A stretch of DNA of 64,000 nt from Muribaculaceae bacterium (GTDB taxonomy: Bacteria; Bacteroidota; Bacteroidia; Bacteroidales; Muribaculaceae): assembly GCA_011959405.1 (NCBI GenBank), contig BLLX01000001.1, positions 49,084-113,083 of the forward strand. The letters are read 5' to 3'. Within the stretch, counting starts at the first letter, position 1. Every line of letters starts with the position of its first letter. Shown piece by piece: positions 36,678 through 45,957 of the stretch. Made by a program: the position numbers and the translations under genes. Below the pieces are notes generated by a model. It searched no databases and was not told the DNA's origin. It was given only the letters and a program-made list of their open reading frames with translations.

Positions 36678-36722
36678 AATAAGGCAGAGAGGTATGTATA
36701 TAGACTCTCTGCCTTATTTTTA
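36678..36722 (+). terminator. Rho-independent terminator at the end of the oxalate operon
   Basis: aataaggcagagag...ctctctgccttattttt, perfect 14-bp stem. Confidence 0.92.
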
Positions 36723-36783
36723 ATCAAAAATTATCGGATGCAAGCAGTTGCTGTCTGATGAAAAAATGATAAATTTGCACATT

Positions 36784-38133
36784 ATGAAGAGGATATGTCT
36801 TATGATGTGCTTAATTGCGCTGTTGTCTGATGTTTGTTATGCTGCTTTGTCTGGATCATGGCATGGCAAACTGCATATAATGCCGTCGGTATCGTTGACT
36901 GTGGTGATTCATTTGTCTGTCGATTCGGAAGGCAATACGGAGGTAATGATGGATTCTCCGGATCAGGGTGTATATGGCCTTAAGGGCGATGTGCTGTATG
37001 TGTCGGATGATTCTTTGGCGATCAGCGTAGCGTCTGTAGGCATGACATATTCGGCAGTGAGAATGTATAATCAGCTTGTTGGGACATTCAGACAGGGAAG
37101 TCTGGAAAAAGGCCTTATGATGATTCCGGGAGATGGGCTGCCGCCACGGCCGCAGACGCCAGTTCCGCCTTATCCTTATAGGACTGAGCCGGTTGTGTTT
37201 GAAAGTGCCATGGCGACATTGTCGGGCACATTGACTTTGCCGACGGAAGGTGTGGACAGCGATACTCCGGTGGTGCTTATGGTGACAGGAAGCGGTCAGC
37301 AGAACCGCGATGAAGAAGTGTTCGGGCATAAGCCTTTTGCGGTGATAGCCGATTGTCTGGCGCGCAACGGCATAGCGTCACTGAGATATGACGACCGCGG
37401 TTTCGGGCAATCCACAGGTGATTGCCGTAAGTCCACTACGGTTGATTTTGCTTTGGATGCTCAGGCAGGAATCGACTGGTTGCGTTCCTCTGGCCGTTTT
37501 GCCAGGATCGGTGTGCTCGGACATAGCGAAGGTGCTGCCATAGCTTTTATTCTCGGGGCTGAAAAATCGGTTGATTTTGCCGTGGCCCTCGGTGCTCCGG
37601 CAGTGCGTGGCGATTCTATATTGATCGACCAGAATCGAAGGGCATTGATTGAACTTGGAGTGTCTGAGGAGATTGTAGCGAAATATATGGCGGCATTGGC
37701 AGAACTATACGGCCGGATCATAGCCGGAGATGAAAGCTATGATATTGCCGCTGCGGCAGATTCGATTGCTTCTGGCTGGAGCACGTCGCCGGAGATGTCG
37801 CAGATGGCGGATAATATCAGATCGGTGGCACAGTCGACGCAAACTCCATGGTTGAAATATTTTATACGTGAATCACCTGAGAGGTATATAGTCCGTACGG
37901 AATGCCCTGTCCTGGCATTATACGGAGGAAAGGACGTGCAGGTTTCTCCTGAAGTGAATTATGATGCGATGCGGTGGATTGCTCCTGCTAATGTGACTGT
38001 GCGTCTGTATGAAGGCCATAACCACCTGTTTCAACATGCCGAAACAGGCTCGGTTACAGAGTATCGCAAAATATCCGAGACTATTTCGCCTGATGTTCTC
38101 GCCGACATCGTTGGGTTCATTCACGGATTATGA
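36784..38133 (+). CDS. Secreted alpha/beta hydrolase
   Basis: VVLMVTGSGQQNRDEE; GIASLRYDDRGFGQSTGD; IGVLGHSEGAAIAF; LALYGGKDVQV; EGHNHLFQH. Confidence 0.88.
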   Translation: MKRICLMMCLIALLSDVCYAALSGSWHGKLHIMPSVSLTVVIHLSVDSEGNTEVMMDSPDQGVYGLKGDVLYVSDDSLAISVASVGMTYSAVRMYNQLVGTFRQGSLEKGLMMIPGDGLPPRPQTPVPPYPYRTEPVVFESAMATLSGTLTLPTEGVDSDTPVVLMVTGSGQQNRDEEVFGHKPFAVIADCLARNGIASLRYDDRGFGQSTGDCRKSTTVDFALDAQAGIDWLRSSGRFARIGVLGHSEGAAIAFILGAEKSVDFAVALGAPAVRGDSILIDQNRRALIELGVSEEIVAKYMAALAELYGRIIAGDESYDIAAAADSIASGWSTSPEMSQMADNIRSVAQSTQTPWLKYFIRESPERYIVRTECPVLALYGGKDVQVSPEVNYDAMRWIAPANVTVRLYEGHNHLFQHAETGSVTEYRKISETISPDVLADIVGFIHGL

Positions 38134-38189
38134 ACGATGCTGGTTGTGTGCGGTTTGTGTGTTTGAATAGAAATTTGTAATTTTGAGAC

Positions 38190-38750
38190 GTGAAAGAGTT
38201 GCCTGAAACAGAAATGTCGGACCTGATTGCGCGCCTTCGCGATCCGGAAGAGGTTCGTGCGGCTTTCACTCAGGTGATAGCTCTATATACCGAGCCGCTT
38301 TACTGGCAGATACGTCGCATGGTGCAGAACCATGACGATGCCAATGATCTGCTGCAGAATGTTTTCATGAAAGCATGGGCGTCGATTGATAATTTTCGCG
38401 GTGATGCCAGACTGTCCACATGGCTTTATAAAATCGCCATTAATGAGTCGCTGACATTTCTGGAGCATGAGCGCAAGCGCGGCGGAGTGTCGCTTGACGA
38501 TGAGACCACAATGCTGATCCATTCCATTGAAGCTGATGAATGGGTCGATGGTGATGAACTGAGACTTGAACTGCGAAAGGCTATTGTCGCACTTCCGGAA
38601 AAACAGCGACTGGTGTTCAATATGAAATATTTTGATGATATGAAGTACGAACAGATGTCAGAGATACTGGGCACTTCTGTGGGGGCTTTGAAAGCGTCCT
38701 ATCATCATGCGGTGAAAAAAATAGAACAATATTTTTCCGGCAGGAGTTAA
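38190..38750 (+). CDS. ECF RNA polymerase sigma factor
   Basis: HDDANDLLQNVFMKAWASIDNFRGDARLSTWLYKIAINESL; LPEKQRLVFNMKYFDDMKYEQMSEILGTSVGALKASYHHAVKKI. Confidence 0.95.
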   Translation: MKELPETEMSDLIARLRDPEEVRAAFTQVIALYTEPLYWQIRRMVQNHDDANDLLQNVFMKAWASIDNFRGDARLSTWLYKIAINESLTFLEHERKRGGVSLDDETTMLIHSIEADEWVDGDELRLELRKAIVALPEKQRLVFNMKYFDDMKYEQMSEILGTSVGALKASYHHAVKKIEQYFSGRS

Positions 38751-38783
38751 ACCATACGGCTTTGAAAGAGTCATAGAATTGCT

Positions 38784-39188
38784 ATGAAACAAGATTTAAA
38801 CCCATTGCAACAAGTCGGCCGCATGGACGGTATGACCGTTCCTGACGGTTATTTCCGCGGTTTTGCCGAACGTATGGCTAGTGAACTGCCCGATAAACAG
38901 CCTGCGGTAGTGGAGATGCCGCGGTCGTTGTGGCAGAAAACGCGCCCTTATATCTATCTGGCGGCTATGTTTGCCGGTATATGGTGCATGCTTCAGATGT
39001 TTGCCATGATGGGAGGGACAGGAGTGTCAGGCGCAATAACACCTGACAATAATCCGGTGCTTGCAGATGCTATTGAAAATGACTCGTTTATGGATGACTA
39101 TTACTATATGGCCGTAGATGAGTATGATCTGTATGATGATCTTTATGCCGCAGGCATGGATTGGAATAAGTTTATGTATGAGAAATAA
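38784..39188 (+). CDS. Single-TM protein, probable anti-sigma-type partner
   Basis: VPDGYFRGFAERMASELP N-terminal motif, TM PYIYLAAMFAGIWCMLQMFAMM, directly after the ECF sigma. Confidence 0.6.
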   Translation: MKQDLNPLQQVGRMDGMTVPDGYFRGFAERMASELPDKQPAVVEMPRSLWQKTRPYIYLAAMFAGIWCMLQMFAMMGGTGVSGAITPDNNPVLADAIENDSFMDDYYYMAVDEYDLYDDLYAAGMDWNKFMYEK

Positions 39189-39212
39189 AAGATAATTTAA
39201 ATATCAAGGATC

Positions 39213-39701
39213 ATGAATTTGAGATTCCTATTTCCCGTTCTTATCGTTATATGCGGACTTGCAGCCCAGGCAGAAGGTAACCGTCAATGTCGCGGTGGCA
39301 GACCGTCGGAAGCCGAGCGCAAACAATGGATGACGGAGATGATACAGTATAAGCATGATTTCATGGGCCGGGAACTGGAACTGTCCGATGCCCAGAAAGA
39401 ACAGTTTTTCAGCGTGTATGACAAATTGGAATCAGAGCGGTGGAAACTTGAGCGTGAAGCGCGCAAAATGGAGCAGGAGGTGAGACAAAAAGGAGCTGAA
39501 GCCACTGATTTGGAGTTGGAGAAAGCTGCAGATGCCGCTTTTGAACTTGAAGGGAAACAACATGCTGTGACCATGAAATATTATGGTGAACTGAAAACAA
39601 TTCTTTCAAAACAGCAGTTATTTAAATTGAAAAAGGCGGAACGTGATTTTCATCGGTCTTTGATGGATCGCCGCCGTGAAACAAAACGATCAAGAAAATG
39701 A
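39213..39701 (+). CDS. Periplasmic helical Spy-like/DUF-type protein
   Basis: Signal peptide, then charged helical ELSDAQKEQFFSVYDKLESERWKLEREARKMEQEV. Confidence 0.6.
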   Translation: MNLRFLFPVLIVICGLAAQAEGNRQCRGGRPSEAERKQWMTEMIQYKHDFMGRELELSDAQKEQFFSVYDKLESERWKLEREARKMEQEVRQKGAEATDLELEKAADAAFELEGKQHAVTMKYYGELKTILSKQQLFKLKKAERDFHRSLMDRRRETKRSRK

Positions 39702-42700
39702 AAAAATTTACAGTCAGTGCGTTGTCACTGCTGGTAGTGTTGATAACGGGTTTTGCGGCTTATGCTTCAAAACCCGATTTCGCATATCCGAAGCAGGTAT
39801 CTAAGACGGCGCGCAAAGAACTTAAGAACGCATTGCGTATTGGCAATGGTCCTGTTGTGGTAAGATCGGTAATAAATTTGTCTCTTGCTGATCTTGCCGC
39901 TGATCCCGATTCGGTGAATATGGTTGAACAGGATATTGCCATGACTGCGTCAAAGGTAAAAGATCCGGCCACATGGGCCATGTTGCAGTTGCTGAGAGCT
40001 GACGTGACTGATAGTGTGCGATGGGCTGATTCAGCGTTGGTCTACACAGATGCGTTGCGGCGTGCATCTGTCAAAGAATGGCGCGAGGTGATAGTGGCGG
40101 ATTCTGTATATATTCCTACTCTTTACGATTTCGCTGTGTCCATGCGCCTGGATATGCAGCCATCCGACTCTCTGTTGTCGCAGGTGTTGGAATTTCATAA
40201 AGGAGAGCCTGCGCCTTATATGTATTGGTCGCTGCGCAAGAATCCGGAATGGAGCAATGCCGTTGATCTGTATGGACGCTACAGGCATCTGCGTGCGTCG
40301 AGCTATCTGTTGCTATGGATGCAGCATCGCACGCAGGATGATGCTGATATAAAAGCATTATACGATATGACCGTGGAATGGCTCGGCAGATTCGGATCAT
40401 ACAAACCGGTGGCTCAGTTACGCGATGCGCTTTCTGCTCCGTCTGTACGAATAGAAAGCCGTGAAATCTGTGTGCCGGACTCTATGATTCATGTCAAGGT
40501 CGCAGCCAGAAATGTCAATGATATGGAGCTGGCATTGTATGCCATAAAACCCTCTCAGGCATATCTTTCCTCCATACCGTTGCATTTTGACGGATCAGGG
40601 GTATTCAAGTCCGATACGGTAGTGTCTGTGTCTCTTCCTGGCTATGGACAGTATAAGATCGTGCCAGTGTTGGCTGGTGAGAAACGGTCTGTCAACGATA
40701 GCGGATGTGAGGTTGCCGTTACCGATTTTATGATTGTCGACGAGGTTTTTGGGAACGGAAAAAGTAATCTTTTTGCTCTTGATGTCATAACCGGCGATGT
40801 GGTTGACGGTGTGCAGTTTTCTCATGACCGGAACCGTTGGTACGGTACGTTGGGTGCCGACAGATATTCTCCTTCTCTATGGTCCGGCCGACCTTATTTC
40901 AATGACCCGAAACAATGGCAGACTGCTGCGAATATTCTTACGGACAGGAGTATTTATCATCCGGGAGATACCGTGAAATTTGCTGCCACCCTGTATCGCT
41001 TCAATGCGTTGCGACGTGCTTTGTGCGATGACACAGAGACCGTGGTGAATTTGTATGATGCAAATTATCGCCAGGTGTCTTCGATCAGTCTTCAGACGGA
41101 CTCTCTCGGGCGCGTTGACGGTAAGTTTGTTTTGCCGACCTCAGGGCTTAAAGGAACATATTCGTTGCAGATTGCTGATGGTGGATCAGCGTATTTCAGC
41201 GTCAGCGATTATAAAGCTCCTGCATTTGAAGTCAAGGCCACGGCTGAGCGTCTTGATTCCACCCGTGTCAAGGTGACGGGTACGGCGCTGAACTATTCGG
41301 GATTTCCCGTTCAAGGAGGTTCGGTCAGTGTGATTGTCAATAAGCTAAGGCCGCGTGTTTGGTTTTGGAATTTTATGAATGAAGTGGATGAACGCATTGC
41401 CCGGATATCGGCGTTGACAGATTCGGCGGGAGCGTTTACTGCTATTGTGGATGTTCCGCAGCATGTTGCTCTCGGAGCCATGGTCACCGTCACATCCATG
41501 GCCGGTGAAAGCCATGAGACCAATTGTTTTGTTCCCGGAAAACCATATTATATATCAGCTGATTTTCCGAGAAGTATCAAGGTGGCGGCCGACGCCCCGA
41601 CATGGATTCCTCCCGTAAGCGTGATGGATGCGGCTGGAAAGGCGGTGGAATTCGGGTTGAGCTATCGTCTGATATCATCGTCTGATACGATTGAAATGGG
41701 AGACAAGTGGGTATGGTCCGAGATTCCTTCAGGACTCTATACCATATATGTCAATCCGGATAATTCCGCTATGGCTGATACTGTCGAGATCGAGAAGGTT
41801 GCAATCTATCGTCCGTCGGATAAGACACCTCCTTTTGCCACATCGCTGTGGGTGCCTGAATCATCTGTAGAATGCGGAACTGAACTTTTGTGCGGCACTT
41901 CGTTTGCCGACAGCCATATACGTTACGTTATATGGACTGCCGACACAATATTGGAGCGAAAATGGATCAATCCGTGTGCCGGTAATTTCCGTGTGCCGGT
42001 TGAGCTGCCAGACAGTGTCGATGAGGCTACTCTGATGCTGTGGACCGTTCGTGACTACGAGACGTCGACAGCTGTTGTCAAGGTAAAGCGTCCGGCTGTT
42101 GTCCGCTCGCTGAAACTGCAGGTCAGCTCATTGCGTGATCGTATCGTTGCCGGCGATCGTGAACTATGGACCATACGCGTGACTGATAATCTGGGTAATC
42201 CTGTAGAAAATGCGGCAGTGATGCTTGACGTGTATTCAAAGGCACTTGATGCTCTTGCGCCTTTCAGATTCGATTTCCCGATATATGGTAACTCAGGATA
42301 TTCTTACCGTGAAAATATAGCTGGAGAGAACCGTCAGTACGGCTACAGCGCTAAGTATCTGCAGTGGCCTTCCGTGCCTGAAGAAATTCCTGCCTTTAAT
42401 CTGTATGACAGACGTTGGCCACGTACATACACTTATTGCGGCGGCACAACCAATACAATGCTTAGAGTGCGTGGAATGGGAAAAATGCAGGCATCGGTCA
42501 TGGTTGAAGAGTCCATGATTGAAGATTCCGCTGACGGGGGAATTGAATTGAGAGAAGAAAAAGAAACCCAGTTTGGATCTGTAACGCACTTCGACAGTGC
42601 TGCAACCGAAGACGCTGAAACCGGCAATGCTTCAAATGAGTCTACATATCGGCTGTCGGAGGTGCCTACGGCGATGTGGGCTCCAGCTTTGACTACAGGT

Positions 42701-44755
42701 GCTGACGGAACGCTGCAATTACAGTTTGTGGCTCCCAATGCCAATACAACGTGGGTTATTAAAGCTCTTGCTTATAATTCAAATCTGGTCACGGGTGATT
42801 TTAGTGCTGATATAATAGCGTCAAAACCGGTTATGGTGCAGACATCTCTTCCTCGTTTCCTCCGCATCGGCGACAGGTTGGATCTGATGGCCACGGTGAT
42901 GAATAACACTGATTCCTTACAGATTGTCGATGTGACGGTCGAACTCTTTGATCCTGCGACCAATCGTGTAATCGGCAGAATGACCTATAATAATACCGAC
43001 TCTATTGCCGCCCGTTCGTCTAAGGTTATCTCGGTGCCTTATACTGCTGATAACCGGACTATGGTCGGTTATAGGATAAGTGCGTCCGCCGGCAACTTTA
43101 CCGACGGAGAGCGTGTTATCATACCTGTTTTGCCCTCGATGGTATCTGTCACCGACAGCAGGGCCTTCTTTGAGCCTGCCGACAGTGCGTCCGTAAGACT
43201 GGATGTCCCGTCGGAAAGTGTTGTAGAGGTTACTGGCAATGCCGTGTGGGAGTGCGTGACAGCATTGCCCGGACTCCAGTCCTCCGAGAGCAAAAGTGCG
43301 TTTTCTGCTTCAGCGGCGTTGTTTTCAGCGGCAGTGGCCGACGGATTGCTGCGTTCATATCCTGAAATATCGCGTGCCCTGCACCGTTGGGAAAAAGAGG
43401 ATTCGGCGTTGGTGTCTAATCTGCTGAAAAATGAAGATCTGAAAATTGCTCTTCTGGAAAATACACCATGGCCGGGTGCCGCACAGGACGATTCAGAGAG
43501 AATGGCCAGACTGCTTCTGCTATTTGACAAAAAACAGGTTTCAGAAGTAATAGAGAAGTCGGTAGATGCTCTTGCTCATCTTGTTAGAAAGGGCGGACTT
43601 GTGTGGACTGCCGATTGCGAGGAACCGTCGGAATGGGTGACGGAACGCGTGCTCACCACTCTTGCTCAATTGCGCCGTCTCGGTTATCTGCCTGCTGACA
43701 GACGTCTGCAGCAGATCATAAGCGAAGGCATACAGTATCTTGATAAGGATGTTGCGCGCAGATTTGTGAAGCATCCCAAGGCGGATTATATGGACTACGT
43801 GGAGATGCGCATGGCATTCAGCGATATTCCGCAACCTTCCACAGCACGCAAGGTCACTGTTGCCACCGTGCAGCGACTTGTGGCTGACTGGCGTGATTTG
43901 TCGCTGCGTGACAAGGCCAGAGCGGCAATGATCTTGAATGCCAACGGCTATCAGGCCACAGCACGCGGTATCATAGAATCGCTCAGACAATATAAGGCAT
44001 GGAGACAGACCGGACTTGGCTCCACTGTGTTAAATGCCTTTGCGGATGTTGAACCTAATTCCGCAGATGTGGATGAAATCCGCCAATGGCTGATTTCACG
44101 CAAACAGTCCATGGACTGGGGCAACGGTTTGCGGACATCAGATATGATAGCGTCAATACTGTCTACGGGAAAAGGCCAGTGGCTCGTTCCTGCGGAAAAT
44201 AGCATAAATATCACTGTAAACGGCGTTGAAATCCGTCATGATGCAGAAGCCGTGGTGGGCACCTTCCGCATTGACCTGCCGAAAGGCGGAATTGTTGAGG
44301 TCCATAAAGGAGCATATCCGGCATGGGGTGGGGTATGGACCCGTATCAGCAATGAATCTGCAGATGTTAAAGCGGCTGGATGTGACCAGATGTCAGTGTC
44401 GCGTTTGGTCTCAGGAGATCTGAAAGTAGGTTCGAAGGTTACAGTGACAGTTGTCATCGAGTCTGATCGCCAGATGGATTATGTGGTTGTAAAATCTCCT
44501 CGTCCTGCTGCGTTCGAACCTGTGCAACAATTGTCCAGACCTCTGTGGAATTTTGGTCTGAAGACATATATTGAGCCGTCAAATACTCTCACCACGTTCT
44601 TTATAGACCGGCTTCCTAAAGGCCGCACAGTCCTGACAGAGGAATTCTATGTATCGGAAAACGGCCGCTTTGTGATAGCTCCTGCTGAAGTTCAGAGTCA
44701 GTATGCGCCGGAATTCTCGTCACATTCTTCCGGTGAGAGCATAGAGATACGCTGA
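39698..44755 (+). CDS. Alpha-2-macroglobulin family protein (MG2 domain), 1685 aa
   Basis: DRSIYHPGDTVKFAATLYR; GTYSLQIADGGSAYFSVSDYKAPAFEV; YRLSEVPTAMWAPALTTGADGTLQLQFVAPNANTTWVIKALAY. Confidence 0.88.
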   Translation: MKKFTVSALSLLVVLITGFAAYASKPDFAYPKQVSKTARKELKNALRIGNGPVVVRSVINLSLADLAADPDSVNMVEQDIAMTASKVKDPATWAMLQLLRADVTDSVRWADSALVYTDALRRASVKEWREVIVADSVYIPTLYDFAVSMRLDMQPSDSLLSQVLEFHKGEPAPYMYWSLRKNPEWSNAVDLYGRYRHLRASSYLLLWMQHRTQDDADIKALYDMTVEWLGRFGSYKPVAQLRDALSAPSVRIESREICVPDSMIHVKVAARNVNDMELALYAIKPSQAYLSSIPLHFDGSGVFKSDTVVSVSLPGYGQYKIVPVLAGEKRSVNDSGCEVAVTDFMIVDEVFGNGKSNLFALDVITGDVVDGVQFSHDRNRWYGTLGADRYSPSLWSGRPYFNDPKQWQTAANILTDRSIYHPGDTVKFAATLYRFNALRRALCDDTETVVNLYDANYRQVSSISLQTDSLGRVDGKFVLPTSGLKGTYSLQIADGGSAYFSVSDYKAPAFEVKATAERLDSTRVKVTGTALNYSGFPVQGGSVSVIVNKLRPRVWFWNFMNEVDERIARISALTDSAGAFTAIVDVPQHVALGAMVTVTSMAGESHETNCFVPGKPYYISADFPRSIKVAADAPTWIPPVSVMDAAGKAVEFGLSYRLISSSDTIEMGDKWVWSEIPSGLYTIYVNPDNSAMADTVEIEKVAIYRPSDKTPPFATSLWVPESSVECGTELLCGTSFADSHIRYVIWTADTILERKWINPCAGNFRVPVELPDSVDEATLMLWTVRDYETSTAVVKVKRPAVVRSLKLQVSSLRDRIVAGDRELWTIRVTDNLGNPVENAAVMLDVYSKALDALAPFRFDFPIYGNSGYSYRENIAGENRQYGYSAKYLQWPSVPEEIPAFNLYDRRWPRTYTYCGGTTNTMLRVRGMGKMQASVMVEESMIEDSADGGIELREEKETQFGSVTHFDSAATEDAETGNASNESTYRLSEVPTAMWAPALTTGADGTLQLQFVAPNANTTWVIKALAYNSNLVTGDFSADIIASKPVMVQTSLPRFLRIGDRLDLMATVMNNTDSLQIVDVTVELFDPATNRVIGRMTYNNTDSIAARSSKVISVPYTADNRTMVGYRISASAGNFTDGERVIIPVLPSMVSVTDSRAFFEPADSASVRLDVPSESVVEVTGNAVWECVTALPGLQSSESKSAFSASAALFSAAVADGLLRSYPEISRALHRWEKEDSALVSNLLKNEDLKIALLENTPWPGAAQDDSERMARLLLLFDKKQVSEVIEKSVDALAHLVRKGGLVWTADCEEPSEWVTERVLTTLAQLRRLGYLPADRRLQQIISEGIQYLDKDVARRFVKHPKADYMDYVEMRMAFSDIPQPSTARKVTVATVQRLVADWRDLSLRDKARAAMILNANGYQATARGIIESLRQYKAWRQTGLGSTVLNAFADVEPNSADVDEIRQWLISRKQSMDWGNGLRTSDMIASILSTGKGQWLVPAENSINITVNGVEIRHDAEAVVGTFRIDLPKGGIVEVHKGAYPAWGGVWTRISNESADVKAAGCDQMSVSRLVSGDLKVGSKVTVTVVIESDRQMDYVVVKSPRPAAFEPVQQLSRPLWNFGLKTYIEPSNTLTTFFIDRLPKGRTVLTEEFYVSENGRFVIAPAEVQSQYAPEFSSHSSGESIEIR

Positions 44756-44784
44756 CTCCGTATTGATTAGCTGAATTGAATTTC

Positions 44785-44820
44785 GACACAGTCCTCCTGT
44801 CGGGGGACTGTGTCTTTGTT
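44785..44820 (+). terminator. Rho-independent terminator
   Basis: gacacagtcc...ggactgtgtctttgttt. Confidence 0.88.
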
Positions 44821-45126
44821 TATTGACCATATAGTTTGTATCTTTGATGTTGGATCAAATAAAGATTTCAATGAAAGTAATAACGTGAGTTCTTATCCCG
44901 AACTCACGTTAATAGGCACATCGGCGCTCGCCGGATATGATATTGACGGAGCCGTGGGCATGTACAGCGGAGTTTTCAACAACCCGTTTATGATCTAGGG
45001 ACGGTATCGTAAGCGTTGGTTCCGGACTTATCTGACTGTTTCATTTCAGTTTCATCATACTCAGATGGATGGAGCTCATGCTGCCAGATTTCTCGATCTG
45101 CTGCAGGCTGAAATACAGAGATGCGG

Positions 45127-45957
45127 TCAGACTGAGTGAAGAGTCCGGTGTGAGGAGCGGAGATATGCTTTATAGCGTATTGCCGCTTCCGCCTGTGTCG
45201 ACGGCGAGAAATAAGTTGATGCGAAACGATCATATACGTATGATACGGCCATAGGGGAGGGGTGAACAAGATCGTCGGCATAGAAACGGTAGTCGCGAAG
45301 ATCGTCCACAAGTGCTTCGTATGCCGGAAAATATTCCGCTCCGAGGGAATCTATAGCAAGATGAAGTGTCGCTTTGGATAGCTGGTTGCCGTGAAGCCCG
45401 TCGGCTGTATGGCGTATGGGGCTTACTGTAAATATGAATTTTTTGTCAGGATAATAGTCGATTATCCGGCGCCATATATCTGTGATCTCCTCAATGTCCA
45501 GTCTGCGGCGTGTAAATTGGCCTGCCGGGAGTTTGTGGCAGTTGCAGACCACACGGCCAGCGTGTTCAAATACGTATGCCGTGCCGAAGGTGATGATGAC
45601 ATGGGTTGCTTTGGCAAGAGCGTCATAGCCTGTTGCCATAGAGTCGTTGATGAGTTTAAGAGCCTGACTACGGTCGTTGTGGGCAAGACGTGAATGATGG
45701 TCAAAGGACCGCCACAGCCCCTGGTTCTCTATGAGTTCATCGGCGTGGTATGTCCGCTGTGCTTGAAGGTTTCTTATGGTTGCGGCTATGGATAGCGGAT
45801 TATAGAGAGTGCCGGTGGGATTGACTACGGCATTGAAGCCGTGGGCTGCAAGCCGGTGGCCGATTTCATCGGTGAAACAGGAGCCGAGCATGAGCAGCGA
45901 TGACGAATGGTCTATGCCGCCGATGAATTTGCCGGTGAGTTCAGTTCTTAGTTTCAT
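45127..45957 (-). CDS. GSCFA domain protein
   Basis: SSLLMLGSCFTDEIGHRLAAHGFNAVVNPTGTLYNPLSI; KKFIFTVSPIRHTADGLHGNQLSKATL. Confidence 0.93.
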   Translation of the reverse strand: MKLRTELTGKFIGGIDHSSSLLMLGSCFTDEIGHRLAAHGFNAVVNPTGTLYNPLSIAATIRNLQAQRTYHADELIENQGLWRSFDHHSRLAHNDRSQALKLINDSMATGYDALAKATHVIITFGTAYVFEHAGRVVCNCHKLPAGQFTRRRLDIEEITDIWRRIIDYYPDKKFIFTVSPIRHTADGLHGNQLSKATLHLAIDSLGAEYFPAYEALVDDLRDYRFYADDLVHPSPMAVSYVYDRFASTYFSPSTQAEAAIRYKAYLRSSHRTLHSV

